DNA from: Ideonella alba | Lineage (GTDB): Bacteria > Pseudomonadota > Gammaproteobacteria > Burkholderiales > Burkholderiaceae_C | Assembly: GCF_018069875.1 (NCBI RefSeq) | Contig: NZ_JAGQDF010000001.1 | Location: forward strand, 372,001-436,000 | Length of the DNA stretch: 64,000 nucleotides | Direction of reading: 5' to 3' | Part shown: in pieces, positions 48,825-62,553 of the stretch | How the letters are laid out: every line of letters starts with the position of its first letter | Numbering within the stretch: position 1 is the first letter of the stretch | Notes under the pieces: model-generated | Database searches by the model: none | Seen by the model: the letters and a program-made list of their open reading frames with translations, nothing else | What the model was told of the DNA's origin: nothing | Position numbers and translations under genes: made by a program

Positions 48825-50375
48825 ATGAGCCTTGAGCTGACCCTGGTCCCCGGCGCGCTGACGCTGGAGCAACTCACCGCCATCCACGCCGCGCCGCTGC
48901 GCCTGGTGCTGGACGACGCCGCCCGCCCGGCGATCCGCGCCAGCGCCGCCGTGGTGCAGGCCGCGGCGGCCGGCGACGCGCCGGTCTACGGCGTCAACAC
49001 CGGCTTCGGCAAGCTGGCCAGCACGCGCATCAGCGCCGCGGACCTGGCGCTGCTGCAGCTCAACCTGATCCGCAGCCACAGCGTGGGCGTGGGCGAGCCG
49101 CTGGCCGCGCCCGTGGTGCGGCTGATGCTGGCAATGAAGGCGGCCAGCCTGGCGCGCGCCCATTCCGGCGTGCGCGAGCTGGTGATCGACACCCTGCTGG
49201 CGGTGCACAACGCCGGCCTGGTGCCCTGGGTGCCGGCGCAGGGCTCGGTGGGCGCCTCGGGCGATCTGGCGCCGCTGTCGCACATGACGCTGGCGCTGCT
49301 GGGCGAAGGCCACTTCAATGTGGACGGCGCCAAGGTACCGGCGGCGGGCCTGCTGGCCCAGCACGGCATCGCGCCGCTGGCGCTGCAGGCCAAGGAGGGC
49401 CTGGCGCTGATCAACGGCACGCAAACCTCCGCCGCCCTGGCGCTGCACGGTGTGCTGGCCTTCGAGCCGGTGCTGGAGAGTGCGCTGGTGATTGGCGCGC
49501 TGACGGTGGACGCCGCGCGCGGCAGCGACGGCCCCTTCGATCCGCGCATCCACGCGCTGCGCGGCCAGCCCGGCCAGATCGACGTGGCCCAGTACTACCG
49601 TGCGCTGCTGGCCGGCAGCGCGATCCGCCAGTCGCACACCGACGGCGACGACCGTGTGCAGGACCCCTACTGCCTGCGCTGCCAGCCCCAGGTGGTGGGC
49701 GCCTGCCTCGATCAGCTGCGCCACGCCGCGCTGGTGCTGGTGCGGGAGGCCAATGCGGTGACCGACAACCCGCTGGTGTTCTTCGAGGACGGCAGCATGG
49801 TCAGTGGCGGCAACTTCCACGCCGAGCCGGTGGCGCTGGCGGCCGACGCCTGCGCGGTGGCCATCGCCGAGGTGGGCGCGATCGCCGAGCGGCGCATCGC
49901 GATGCTGATCGATGCCGGCGTCTCGCGCCTGCCGCCCTTCCTGACCAGCAACGCCGGCCTGAACAGCGGCTTCATGATCGCCCACGTCACCGCCGCGGCG
50001 CTGGCCAGCGAGAACAAGTCGCTGGCTCACCCGGCCAGCGTCGACAGCCTGCCCACCAGCGCCAACCAGGAGGACCATGTCAGCATGGCCACCTTCGCCG
50101 CGCGCCGCCTGCAGCCGATGATCGACAACGTGGCCCGCATCCTGGCGATCGAGTGGCTGGCTTCGGCCCAGGGCATCGAGTTCCTGCGACCGCTGGCCAG
50201 CTCGGCCGTGCTGGAGCGCGCCCACGCGCTGCTGCGCGCCGAGGTGCCGGCGATGCCGGTGGACCGCTACCTGGCGCCCGACATCGATGCCGCCACCGCG
50301 CTGGTGCGCCGGGGCGCGCTGAGCGAGCTGTTCAAGGCGATGCCGGGACTGCCGGCGCTGTGGGTGCCGGTCTGA
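48825..50375 (+). CDS. hutH: histidine ammonia-lyase
   Basis: The 516-residue enzyme removes ammonia from histidine to form urocanate. The MIO cofactor precursor A144-S145-G146 is seen in [15 protein letters not shown], and [10 protein letters not shown] supplies the catalytic Tyr region. ATG 48825 gives the family N-terminus. It lies downstream of hutU on the same strand but behind an opposite-strand Bug gene, so it likely has its own promoter in the 95 bp before it. Confidence 0.96.
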   Translation: MSLELTLVPGALTLEQLTAIHAAPLRLVLDDAARPAIRASAAVVQAAAAGDAPVYGVNTGFGKLASTRISAADLALLQLNLIRSHSVGVGEPLAAPVVRLMLAMKAASLARAHSGVRELVIDTLLAVHNAGLVPWVPAQGSVGASGDLAPLSHMTLALLGEGHFNVDGAKVPAAGLLAQHGIAPLALQAKEGLALINGTQTSAALALHGVLAFEPVLESALVIGALTVDAARGSDGPFDPRIHALRGQPGQIDVAQYYRALLAGSAIRQSHTDGDDRVQDPYCLRCQPQVVGACLDQLRHAALVLVREANAVTDNPLVFFEDGSMVSGGNFHAEPVALAADACAVAIAEVGAIAERRIAMLIDAGVSRLPPFLTSNAGLNSGFMIAHVTAAALASENKSLAHPASVDSLPTSANQEDHVSMATFAARRLQPMIDNVARILAIEWLASAQGIEFLRPLASSAVLERAHALLRAEVPAMPVDRYLAPDIDAATALVRRGALSELFKAMPGLPALWVPV

Positions 50376-50396
50376 CCGGCTGACGCCGCCGCGGCC

Positions 50397-50786
50397 TCAG
50401 TGGTCGTGGCCGCAGCCCGGGCCATGGACGTGCCCGTGGTCATGGCTGTGTGAGTGACCGTGGTCATGGTCGTGGCCGTGGTCGTGGCCACATCCGGGCC
50501 CGTGCACGTGCGGCGCCACCGCCACCTTGACCGGAATCGCCACCGGGTCCGGCGTCTCGCCGGCGGCCGGCTGCACCGTGATCAGCGAGCCATCGCTGGC
50601 CAGCAGCACATCGCCGGTGCGCATGCCGGTGGGCAGGTTCACCGCCAGGGTGCGTCCCTGGCTGTCGGTGCCCTCGAACTGGCCGCTGCGGCGCTGCGCC
50701 TGCGGCACCGCCACCGTGGCAGCACGCTTGAGCAGCACGGCGGCCAGGCCCTGGCCCTGGGGGACGAGTTTCGCGATGGTCAGCAT
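50397..50786 (-). CDS. UreE N-domain protein with His-rich tail (orphan)
   Basis: The 129-residue protein starts [21 protein letters not shown] and matches the UreE N-terminal domain to about residue 80 ([23 protein letters not shown]). The conserved UreE C-terminal metal-binding domain is missing. Instead there is a tail of about 40 residues with 15 histidines and two cysteines in which [11 protein letters not shown] occurs twice. No urease genes are in the window. It could store or deliver nickel, zinc or cobalt; a degenerate urease chaperone is the alternative. It converges on hutH. Confidence 0.75.
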   Translation of the reverse strand: MLTIAKLVPQGQGLAAVLLKRAATVAVPQAQRRSGQFEGTDSQGRTLAVNLPTGMRTGDVLLASDGSLITVQPAAGETPDPVAIPVKVAVAPHVHGPGCGHDHGHDHDHGHSHSHDHGHVHGPGCGHDH

Positions 50787-50979
50787 GGTGGCAGCAGATC
50801 CAGGCAGGACAAACCCACATCCTACCCTCGCTGGCATGCGAGTTGCGTGCACAAGGGCTTGACGACAGCCCGGTTTCATCGCGGTTACAGCCGAGTGGTG
50901 CGGGCACGGGCACGGTGCAGAATCGGTGACGGACGATGGCTGCCCCGCCAGGTCGTCCGAGAAGACCGAGGAGACACCC

Positions 50980-52256
<1,277 letters not shown>

Positions 52257-52257
<1 letters not shown>

Positions 52258-53723
52258 TGGCTGCCGCTCCCCGCATCCTGCAGGTCTGCGCCGAGATCTT
52301 CCCGCTGCTGAAGACCGGCGGGCTGGCCGACGTGGCCGGCGCGTTGCCGGGAGCCCTGGTGGCCGAAGGGGCCGATCCCCGGGTGCTGCTGCCGGGCTTT
52401 GCGCCCATCCTGGCGGGCCTGCAGGATGCCCAGGAGGTGGGCTGGCTGCCCGCACGCGGCCAGGTGCCCGCCGCGCGTCTGCTGACCGGCCTGCTGCCGG
52501 CCTGCGGCGGCGTTCGGGCCTATGTGATCGACGCCCCGGACCTGTACCAGCGCGAGGGCGGCCCCTACGCCGACGCCCGCCAGCAGCCCTGGGGCGACAA
52601 CCACCTGCGCTTTGCCCGCCTGGGCTGGGCCGCGGCCGAGCTGGCCGCCGGTGTCGACCCCTTTTGGACGCCCGATGTGGTGCATGCCCACGACTGGCAC
52701 GCCGGACTGGCGCCCGCCTGCATGCGGGCGCTGGGCGTGCGCGCCGGGGCGCTCTACACCATCCACAACCTGGCCTACCAGGGTGACTTCGACGCCGCGC
52801 TGTTCCCGTCGCTGGGCCTGCCCGCGGTGCAGTTCCAGCCTGACGGCCTGGAGTTCTGGGGCCGGGTCAACTTCATGAAGGCCGGCCTGTACTACGCCGA
52901 CCGGCTGAGCACCGTCAGCCCCAGCTACGCCCGCGAGATCCAGCACCCGGAGCAGGGCATGGGCCTGGACGGCCTGCTGCGAGCCCGCGCCGAGGTGCTG
53001 CACGGGGTGCTCAACGGCGTCGATCCGGCAGTCTGGCATCCGGCCACCGATGCGCTGATCCCCGCCCGCTACGACGCCGCCAGGCTGGCCGGCAAGGCGC
53101 GCTGCAAGGCGGCGCTGCAGCAGCAACTGGGCCTGACCGAGGACGCCGCCGCGCCGCTGTTCTGCGTGGTCAGCCGCCTGACCGAGCAGAAGGGCCTGCA
53201 CCTGATGCTGCAGGCGTTGCCGGCACTGCTGGAGCGCGGCGCCCAGTTCGCGCTGCTGGGCAGCGGCGACGCCTGGATGGAGCAGGCCTTCCGCGACCTG
53301 GCGGCCGCACACCCGAGGGCTGCGGCGGTGCGCATCGGCTATGACGAGCCCTTCGCCCACGGCCTGATTGCCGGCGCCGACGCGATCGTCGTGCCCTCGC
53401 GCTTCGAGCCCTGCGGCCTGACCCAGCTCTATGGCCTGGCCTACGGCACGCTGCCGGTGGTGCGTCGGGTGGGCGGCCTGGCCGACACCGTCACCGACTG
53501 CGCGCTCGAGAACCTGGCCGACGGCACGGCCACCGGCATCGTCTTCGACGCCTTCGACCCGGCGGCCCTGGACGCCGCGCTGCGCCGCGCCCAGGCCCTG
53601 CACCAGCGCAAGGCCGACTGGAAGGCGGTGCAGCGCACCGCCATGGCCCGTCGCCACGACTGGCAACCGGCCGCCCGCGACTACCTCCACCTCTACCACC
53701 TGATCACCGACGCCCGCCGCTGA
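52257..53723 (+). CDS. glgA: glycogen synthase
   Basis: The 488-residue GT5 enzyme transfers glucose from ADP-glucose to glycogen. It has [14 protein letters not shown] (K19-x-G-G), [20 protein letters not shown] and the EX7E region [15 protein letters not shown]. The start ATG 52257 overlaps the glgC stop (TGATG), giving coupled translation. Length is normal. Confidence 0.96.
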
Positions 53724-53725
53724 CC

Positions 53726-56221
<2,496 letters not shown>

Positions 56222-56260
56222 AATCGCGCGATCTTTTCCTCGCCCCCGAAGGCACCTCCC

Positions 56261-56587
56261 TTGGACCTGAAGCTTCCGATCCGCATCATCGACGAACTCG
56301 ACGACGACATCGTCGAGTCCACCGGCATCCTCGACCTCGCCAGCGGCGAGATCTTCGACGTCAAGCTCTCCGACAGCAACGATCCGCCCTATGAGGGCTT
56401 CCCCGCCGAAGACGAGAGCTACGATTTCACCAGCGGCGTCCTGAGCAATGGCAAGAAGGACGTGGAGTTCCGCATCGAGGTGGACGTGGTGGGCCAGCGC
56501 TATTCGGTCACGCCCAGCGAACTGCTGGAACTGAAGGGCCGCGCCGCCAAGCTGTTCTCCGCGCCTCCGGGCACCTCCACACGCTGA
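56261..56587 (+). CDS. small conserved hypothetical protein
   Basis: I do not recognise a named family for this 108-residue acidic protein. It starts with TTG at 56261 (MDLKLPIRIIDELDDDIVES) because no other start lies in frame upstream; only a weak AAGG precedes it. It has an Asp/Glu-rich N-terminal third and a C-terminal helix LLELKGRAAKLF. There is no signal peptide or membrane segment. Homologues with this beginning seem to occur in other Burkholderiales, from memory. It lies 39 bp after glgP and 52 bp before rdgC, on the same strand. Confidence 0.6.
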   Translation: MDLKLPIRIIDELDDDIVESTGILDLASGEIFDVKLSDSNDPPYEGFPAEDESYDFTSGVLSNGKKDVEFRIEVDVVGQRYSVTPSELLELKGRAAKLFSAPPGTSTR

Positions 56588-56639
56588 GCCCCGCCCCGGG
56601 ACGGCTTCTCCTGCTGCACCGCTGCGGCGGTGCCATGCC

Positions 56640-57617
56640 ATGTTCAAGAACCTGATCGTCTACCGCCTGGCCCCCGAGTGGCAGCCCGATGCCACCGCCG
56701 CCGAGGCCGCGCTGCAGGCCGCGCGCTTCACGCCCTGCGGCCTGACGCAGCCGGTCTCGGCCGGCTTCGTCGAGCCGCGTGGCCAGGCCCACGGCCCGCT
56801 GCTGGAGCTGGTGGGCGGCCAGTGGCTGCTGAAGCTGCAGACCGAGTCGCGCCTGCTGCCCTCGGCCGTGGTCAAGCGCCGCGTCGATGAACTGGCCGAG
56901 CAGATCGAGCAGCAGACCGGCCGCCAGCCCGGCAAGCGCGAGAAGCGCGAGCTCAAGGACCAGGCCACGCTGGAGCTGCTGCCCCAGGCCTTCACCCGCC
57001 AGGGCGCGACCCGCATCTGGATCGACCCCCAGGCCCGCGCGCTGATGGTGGACGCCAGCAGCGCCAAGCGTGCCGAGGACGTGGTGACGCTGCTGACCAA
57101 GGCGCTGCCCGGTTTCGGCGTGCGCGCGCTGCAGACCACGCTGTCGCCCGCCGCCGCGATGGCCGCCTGGCTGCTGGAGGGCGAGGCCCCGGCCCCGTTC
57201 CACCTGGAGCGCGAGTGCGAGCTGAAGGCGCCTGATGAAGTGCGCGCCACCGTGCGCTACACCCGCCACCACCTCGACATCGACGAGGTGCGGGAGCACA
57301 TCAAGGCCGGCAAGCAGGCCACCAAGCTGGCGCTTGGGTGGCGCGGCCGCGTGGCCTTCATCCTGACCGACACGCTGCAGGTCAAGCGCATCGCCTTCGA
57401 CGATGTGGTCTTCGAATCCACCAAGGGTTCCCAGACCGCGCCCGAGGAAGCCTTCGACGCCGACGCCGCGATCGCCACCGGCGAGCTGGCGCCGCTGGTG
57501 GCCGAGCTGATCGAGGCGCTGGACGGCGAGCTGGATGAGAGCGCCGGGCCGGCGGTGCCGGCCAGCGAGCCCGCCGCGGTCGCGACCGCGGCCGAAGAAT
57601 CCGCGCCCTGGGACTGA
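56640..57617 (+). CDS. rdgC: recombination-associated protein RdgC
   Basis: The 325-residue protein matches RdgC, a ring-shaped DNA-binding protein that restrains RecA. It begins MFKNLIVYRLAPEW and has LQTESRLLPSAVVKRRVDEL and LALGWRGRVAFILTDTLQVKRI-type C-terminal segments, each in family order. It is slightly longer than the usual 300 residues because of an Ala/Glu/Pro-rich C-terminal tail. Confidence 0.94.
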   Translation: MFKNLIVYRLAPEWQPDATAAEAALQAARFTPCGLTQPVSAGFVEPRGQAHGPLLELVGGQWLLKLQTESRLLPSAVVKRRVDELAEQIEQQTGRQPGKREKRELKDQATLELLPQAFTRQGATRIWIDPQARALMVDASSAKRAEDVVTLLTKALPGFGVRALQTTLSPAAAMAAWLLEGEAPAPFHLERECELKAPDEVRATVRYTRHHLDIDEVREHIKAGKQATKLALGWRGRVAFILTDTLQVKRIAFDDVVFESTKGSQTAPEEAFDADAAIATGELAPLVAELIEALDGELDESAGPAVPASEPAAVATAAEESAPWD

Positions 57618-57623
57618 GGCCCG

Positions 57624-58328
57624 CTACTGGTAGGTGTAGCCCGACTCTCCGGTGATGTTGGCGCCGGTCTTGTTGGATGACATCTTCAGCCGGACCATCT
57701 TGTCGATCCCCGCGGACGGGGACCGGGTGCCCCAGAAGTCGCCGCGCACCCGGCTGCTCACCGACAGGTACAGCGGGAGCCGGGTGCCTGCCGTGGTCTT
57801 GACGCGCACCGACACTGTGCCCGAGACGTCGGGGACGGTTCCGGAGACATCGCTGCAGACGCTCTTGCCCGCCAGACCGATGCACACGCCCACGAAGTGG
57901 AAATCGTCCATCGGGCCTGGCGTGCTGGTACTCAGGCTGACCTTGGCCGTGTAGGTCATCGGCTCGCCCACCGCGACACCGGGTGCGGCCGCAATGATCC
58001 CGTCGAAGACCCATGCGTTGGCCTCGCAGCTGGCGCTGCCGATCATGGTCAAGGGGTAGTTGGCGCTGGCGACCGACGTCTGCACCCGGCCGAAGGACGC
58101 GCTGGTGCTGCATCGAGACCAGAAACCGTCAGCCAAGCCGCCCTCCGCGGCTGCGGTGTAGGTCGACAGCGCATTGCCGACGTTGTGCTCGGTCAGATCG
58201 TAGGGCGGCTGGCTCCCCAAGCTTCCTCCGACGGCGTGGGCCTTGACATCCACATAGACCTGGGCGTGGGCCGGTCCGCTGCTGGACAGCAACAGGACGA
58301 GAGGGAGCAGGATCTGAGCGTGACGCAT
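57624..58328 (-). CDS. secreted beta-rich protein of unknown function
   Basis: I do not recognise the family of this 234-residue protein. It has a signal peptide (residues 1-22, ending AHAQ), cysteines near 73, 99, 148 and 157 that may form two disulfides, and a Ser/Thr/Val/Gly-rich, likely all-beta mature part. The start is ATG 58328; a TTG one codon upstream is also in frame. It converges on rdgC with a 6-bp gap and has a 129-bp gap to the GH94 stop. It could be a surface or pilin-like coat protein (guess). Confidence 0.6.
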   Translation of the reverse strand: MRHAQILLPLVLLLSSSGPAHAQVYVDVKAHAVGGSLGSQPPYDLTEHNVGNALSTYTAAAEGGLADGFWSRCSTSASFGRVQTSVASANYPLTMIGSASCEANAWVFDGIIAAAPGVAVGEPMTYTAKVSLSTSTPGPMDDFHFVGVCIGLAGKSVCSDVSGTVPDVSGTVSVRVKTTAGTRLPLYLSVSSRVRGDFWGTRSPSAGIDKMVRLKMSSNKTGANITGESGYTYQ

Positions 58329-58457
58329 CAAGATCTCCAGGGAATGGACACCGGCCCGAGCCTAGGCCCAGGTGGGTGTTGGAACCATCGGGCGTTGTGA
58401 TGATGGCCACGGCGGCGCAAGGCCCTGGCGTGGGCCGCCCAGGCGCGGTCATCCCGC

Positions 58458-61400
58458 TCACCCGATCACGATCTCGACCGCCACGGGTGTTCCTGCCGGC
58501 GCGGCCTCGGACCAGACTGCCCGGTCGATGGACACGGCCCCGGCCCGGTAGCCATGGGGGCGGCGCCGGAATGCCAGGGCGTGCCCTTCAACGGTCACGC
58601 CCCGCACGCCGCAACCCTGAGCGCCCACCCGGTAGCGCACGGACCACCGCTGGCCGTTCAGGGTGAGCGTCACCTCCAGCGCATCCATCGCCGCCGGCAT
58701 CACCGGGTCGATCACCACTGCGTCGTGCTCCAGGCGGATGCCCAGGAACTGGCGGATCACCAGTGACAGCGCGATGCCCGCACCGCTGGAGTAGACGCGC
58801 CAGCCGCCCTCCAGCGGCACCTCGCCACGGGCGATGCGCTCGTAGTGGTCTTGGGCCTCATACCTGTCGCTGAACAGCGCATCGCTGCTGCTGTAGTAGC
58901 AGTTGGCCTGGCGCGGGGCCCCTTGGGGCAGGCGCCGGTGCAGGTCCACCGGGGTGGCCAGACCCAGCGCCTCGGCGAAGCCGTCGGCATCCCCCAGGTG
59001 GGCCAGCGCCTCGGCCCAGCGCAGGTGGGCGTGGGTGTACATCAGGCCGATCTCGCGGCCGAAATAGCTGCTGCTCTCGGCGCGCTGGAACAGCGTCTGC
59101 GGGCCGCCGCGGTAGGGCAGCGGAGCGTCGAACAGGCGGGCGCCGTCGGGGCCCATCAGGTGCTGCCGGATCAGCGCGACATGGTGGCGCGCCTCCTCGG
59201 GCGTCAGCAGGTCGTTGAGGATGGCGTGCATCATCGGCAGCAGGCTGTGGCGCACGCCGGTGCGCGTGTCGCGCGGGTGCAGCAGCCACTCGGGCGGCTG
59301 ACCGGGCGGGCGCAGCAGGTAGCCGGCGATCTGGCCGTCGGCGATCAGGTGCTGGCGGAACGCTTCGCGCACCGCCTGGGCGCGCTCGGCCAGCGCCGCG
59401 GCCTCGGGGCGACCGGCCTGCTGCAGCGCGCATGACAGCGTGCTCAGCACCTGGTGGTGCAGCGTGACGGTCCAACTGCTGCACAGGTGCTCGCGCAGCG
59501 CGGGATCGGCGGGCTGCAGCGCGTCGTTCCAGTCACCATGGCCGTAGGCCGCCAGCAGCGTGCCGGGCAGCACGCGGGCCTCGGTGATGGCCAGCGCGCG
59601 CTGGGCGTGCTGCCACAGCGTCTCGGGCGGGCCGTCCTGGTGGTAGGGCAGCGGCTCGTCCAGCAGCGCGAAGTCGCCGCTGGCAATCAGGTACTGGCCC
59701 AGCGCCAGCAGCGGCCAGTAGACGATGTCGCCGTGCGAGTCGCCGGCGCGGATCTCCCGTTCGCGCTCGAAGAACATGAACCATTGCGGCCAGTCGCCGC
59801 TGCGGTCCTGGGCGCTGAAGACCTGACGCAGCAGGGTGCGCACGGGGCCGGTGTGCTGCAGCGCCAGCAGCAATTCGACCGGCCCCTGGCAGACATCGCG
59901 CGTGCCCCAGCCGCCGCCGCTGAACTGCTCCAGCCCGCGCGGCGCCAGGAAGTGCACCAGCGCGTTGTGCTGGAACCAGGGCAGGATGGTGGCCAGCCGC
60001 TGCGGCAGGTCCTGGCCGGGCGGCGCGGTCACCTCGGCCAGCGGGCTGGGGGGCAATGCGGCGGCAGCGGGGGGCGCTGCCTCGACCAGTCCCCCGTGCA
60101 GCGTGCAGCCGCCGGCCCTGGCGGGCGCGCAGCGCAGCGCCAGCCAGGGCGTGCCCTGCGGGCGGCCGCTGTCGAACAGCAGGCGGTCGTCATCGATTGC
60201 TTCGAGCACCGTGCCGGGGGTGGCGCGCAGCGTGAAGCGGCCCAGCGGGAAGCGCTCGCCCAAGGGTGTGCCCGGGCGGGTGAACACGTGCAGGGCGTGG
60301 CCGTCGCGGGCCCAGCGCGGTGTGGTGGCGTCGACCCCGTCGTCGCCGTCGATCGCCACCTGCAGCGCCAGCAGCACGCGCAGCGGCGCGCCCTCGGCCA
60401 CGCGCCAGTCCAGCGTCAGCGCATGCGGGCGGTGCTGCAGGCCGGCGCGCACCTCGATCAGTCCGCCGTCATGCCGGTACCACCATCGCGCGCTGTCGGG
60501 CGTCATCGCGAAGGCGCTGGGCTGGTCCAGCAGGCGCCAGCCGCCAGCGGTCTCGACGAACAGGCGCAGGCCCTGGCTGCGGAACTGACCCAGGTAGCCG
60601 CGCACCGTGCCCAGCCAGCGGTTGATGCCCACATGGCCCTGGGTGACCATCGAGTGGAACACGCCGCCCATCCAGCAGGTGCTGGTGAGTGCGGACTCGT
60701 CGGGTTCGAGCGCGTCGCCACTGCGCAGCAGGTGGCCGTGCGGGCGCAGCACCTGGCGCGCCTTGGCGGGGGTCACCAGGTGCTGCGCCCCGACGAAGGC
60801 GGACAGCAACCGGCCCTCGGCGTTGCGCTCCTCATGCCGGCGCTCGCCGGGCACCCAGGCCTGCAGCGTGGCATCGTCGGGCGCGTGGCAGGCCAGTGCG
60901 GGGGCGCTGCAGAAGAGGCTGCGCGGCGCGGCGGCGGTCGCCGGCCAGGCCGGTGGCGCCGGCGGGCAGTGGGCCTCGGCCATCGCCGTCACCGTGTCCA
61001 CCCAGGCCAGGTCGGCCGGGCCGCTGGCCGCCGGGTGATCGGCCAGCAGCAGGGCGAAGAATCCCAGTTGCGCCCGCGCACCTGGCGGCAGGGTCAGCGC
61101 CTCGTCCTGCAGCGCCAGCAGCGCGTGTTCGTGCTGCAGGCGCTGCGCCGGCAGGCCCTGCCGCAGCGCCGCTGCGTCGCCGTCTGCGTTGTCGTCTGCG
61201 CCGCGGCCCCACCACTGCAGGCCGTCGGTGGCCCAGGCCACGCAGCGCCGCAGCGAGCCCAGCAGCAGCCAGGGGTGGCGGCCCTCGACGGCCAGGTTCT
61301 GCCGGGTGGCCAGCACCGTGCCGTGGCGCGGGTGCGTCAGCGGCTGGTGGTCCAGGTAGTGGCTGACGTAGTACTCGTTGGTGCGCACCGCGCCCCAGGG

Positions 61401-61802
61401 CGCCAGGCCGGGGTCCAGCGCGTGCAGCGCATCCAGCTGCAGTGTGTCGGGGCCCTCGTTGTGCAGCTCCACATGCCAGAACCACGCGGTGTCGGTGGCC
61501 GAGGGCACCAGGTGCACGCGCCAGGCCAGGGCCTCCCAGCGGCCCTGGGCATGCAGCCCCAGCGCGTCGGCGTGCACGGTGGACGGGCTGCGCGGACCCA
61601 GCAGCGGCACCGCCTGCGGCCCGGTGCTGCTCAGGCGACGCAGCCACAGCCCGTGCGGACCGGCCTCGTGCGCGCTGGCCGCGTGCTGGTTGATGCTCAG
61701 GCCCCGCGCCTGCAGCCGCCGCAAGCTGCCATGGGCGGTGAACAGGCCATCCAGCCCGGCGGGGCTGGTGACGCGCAGGTCGGTGCAGATGGGAGCGCTC
61801 AT
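58458..61802 (-). CDS. GH94-family glycoside phosphorylase-like protein
   Basis: The 1,114-residue protein has GH94 hallmarks: GGWGTRDVCQGP, GDIVYWPLLALGQY and GHGDWNDALQPAD, with a catalytic Asp near residue 757-760, plus DALFSDRYEAQDHY near the C-terminus. GH94 enzymes split beta-linked glucosides with phosphate (cellobiose, laminaribiose or beta-1,2-glucan). The length exceeds single-domain cellobiose phosphorylases (about 800), with an extra N-terminal beta-sandwich of about 280 residues; the substrate cannot be read. It heads a set with an esterase and a further glycosidase on the same strand. Confidence 0.85.
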   Translation of the reverse strand: MSAPICTDLRVTSPAGLDGLFTAHGSLRRLQARGLSINQHAASAHEAGPHGLWLRRLSSTGPQAVPLLGPRSPSTVHADALGLHAQGRWEALAWRVHLVPSATDTAWFWHVELHNEGPDTLQLDALHALDPGLAPWGAVRTNEYYVSHYLDHQPLTHPRHGTVLATRQNLAVEGRHPWLLLGSLRRCVAWATDGLQWWGRGADDNADGDAAALRQGLPAQRLQHEHALLALQDEALTLPPGARAQLGFFALLLADHPAASGPADLAWVDTVTAMAEAHCPPAPPAWPATAAAPRSLFCSAPALACHAPDDATLQAWVPGERRHEERNAEGRLLSAFVGAQHLVTPAKARQVLRPHGHLLRSGDALEPDESALTSTCWMGGVFHSMVTQGHVGINRWLGTVRGYLGQFRSQGLRLFVETAGGWRLLDQPSAFAMTPDSARWWYRHDGGLIEVRAGLQHRPHALTLDWRVAEGAPLRVLLALQVAIDGDDGVDATTPRWARDGHALHVFTRPGTPLGERFPLGRFTLRATPGTVLEAIDDDRLLFDSGRPQGTPWLALRCAPARAGGCTLHGGLVEAAPPAAAALPPSPLAEVTAPPGQDLPQRLATILPWFQHNALVHFLAPRGLEQFSGGGWGTRDVCQGPVELLLALQHTGPVRTLLRQVFSAQDRSGDWPQWFMFFEREREIRAGDSHGDIVYWPLLALGQYLIASGDFALLDEPLPYHQDGPPETLWQHAQRALAITEARVLPGTLLAAYGHGDWNDALQPADPALREHLCSSWTVTLHHQVLSTLSCALQQAGRPEAAALAERAQAVREAFRQHLIADGQIAGYLLRPPGQPPEWLLHPRDTRTGVRHSLLPMMHAILNDLLTPEEARHHVALIRQHLMGPDGARLFDAPLPYRGGPQTLFQRAESSSYFGREIGLMYTHAHLRWAEALAHLGDADGFAEALGLATPVDLHRRLPQGAPRQANCYYSSSDALFSDRYEAQDHYERIARGEVPLEGGWRVYSSGAGIALSLVIRQFLGIRLEHDAVVIDPVMPAAMDALEVTLTLNGQRWSVRYRVGAQGCGVRGVTVEGHALAFRRRPHGYRAGAVSIDRAVWSEAAPAGTPVAVEIVIG

Positions 61803-61809
61803 GCAGGAA

Positions 61810-62553
61810 TCAGCGGCGGCGCTGGGCCAGCAGCCAGCGCAGCAGTTCGGGGGTGTCGTAGGCGCGGGTCCAGCTGTCGTGGCCCACGCCGGGGTATTCG
61901 GTGAAGCGCGGCTGCCCGCCGGCGGCGCGCAGCGCGGCGATCAGCGCGCGGTGCGGGCCGATCGGCACCGCGTCGTCGGCGTCGCCGTGGAAAGCCCAGA
62001 CCGGCATGTCCTTCAGCGCCTCCACGCGGTCCTCGTCGCCGTAGCCGCAGATCGGGGCGATCGCGGCCAGGTCGCGTGGGTACTCGGCCGCCCAGGCCCA
62101 GGTGCCGAAGCCGCCCATCGACAGGCCGGTGCAGACCACGCGGTCCGGGTCGGCGGGCAGCGTGGGCAGCAGGTGCTGCAGCAGCGCGTGCAGCAGGTGG
62201 GCGTCCCAGGCGGTGCCGGGTTCCAGCTGCGGCCCGACGACGATGAAGGGGAAGTCGTCCTGACGGTCCAGCGTCTTCAGCGGCCCGTGCACGCGCACCG
62301 CCTGCAGGTCCTTGCCGCGCTCGCCGGAGCCGTGCAGGAAGAACATCAGCGGCCAGCGGCGCGTGGGCTCGGTGGTCACGGCGCGCGGCAGGTACAGCCA
62401 GTAGCGCAGGCGCGCGCGCACCAGCACCTGGACGTCGGCGGCCTGCGCGTGCAGGCCCGGGGTGGGGGGGGTCATGGTGGTGCAGGCCGCCAGCGGCGGC
62501 AGGGTGAGGCCGGCCAGGCCCAGTTGAAGCACGTGTCGGCGGGGGAGCGTCAT
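61810..62553 (-). CDS. alpha/beta-hydrolase esterase, lipoprotein
   Basis: The 247-residue alpha/beta-hydrolase has the nucleophile elbow GLSMGG (S145), a catalytic Asp in GDADDAVP (D194) and H225 in GVGHDSW. The N-terminus has a twin-arginine PRRHVLQLG and lipobox LAAC (C24), so it is likely an exported lipoprotein. Related enzymes remove acetyl or feruloyl groups from polysaccharides or act on poly-hydroxybutyrate. Context suggests a polysaccharide esterase. It lies 8 bp upstream of the GH94 gene and overlaps the next gene by 4 bp. A run of eight C residues (62464-62471) lies in its linker. Confidence 0.85.
   Translation of the reverse strand: MTLPRRHVLQLGLAGLTLPPLAACTTMTPPTPGLHAQAADVQVLVRARLRYWLYLPRAVTTEPTRRWPLMFFLHGSGERGKDLQAVRVHGPLKTLDRQDDFPFIVVGPQLEPGTAWDAHLLHALLQHLLPTLPADPDRVVCTGLSMGGFGTWAWAAEYPRDLAAIAPICGYGDEDRVEALKDMPVWAFHGDADDAVPIGPHRALIAALRAAGGQPRFTEYPGVGHDSWTRAYDTPELLRWLLAQRRR

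Noticed and set aside
50397-50786. UreE-like protein taken as evidence of a urease operon
   Set aside because: No urease structural or accessory genes are present in the window.
50860-50890. TTGACG upstream of glgC considered as a -35 element
   Set aside because: No convincing -10 sequence lies at 16-18 bp, so no promoter is called.
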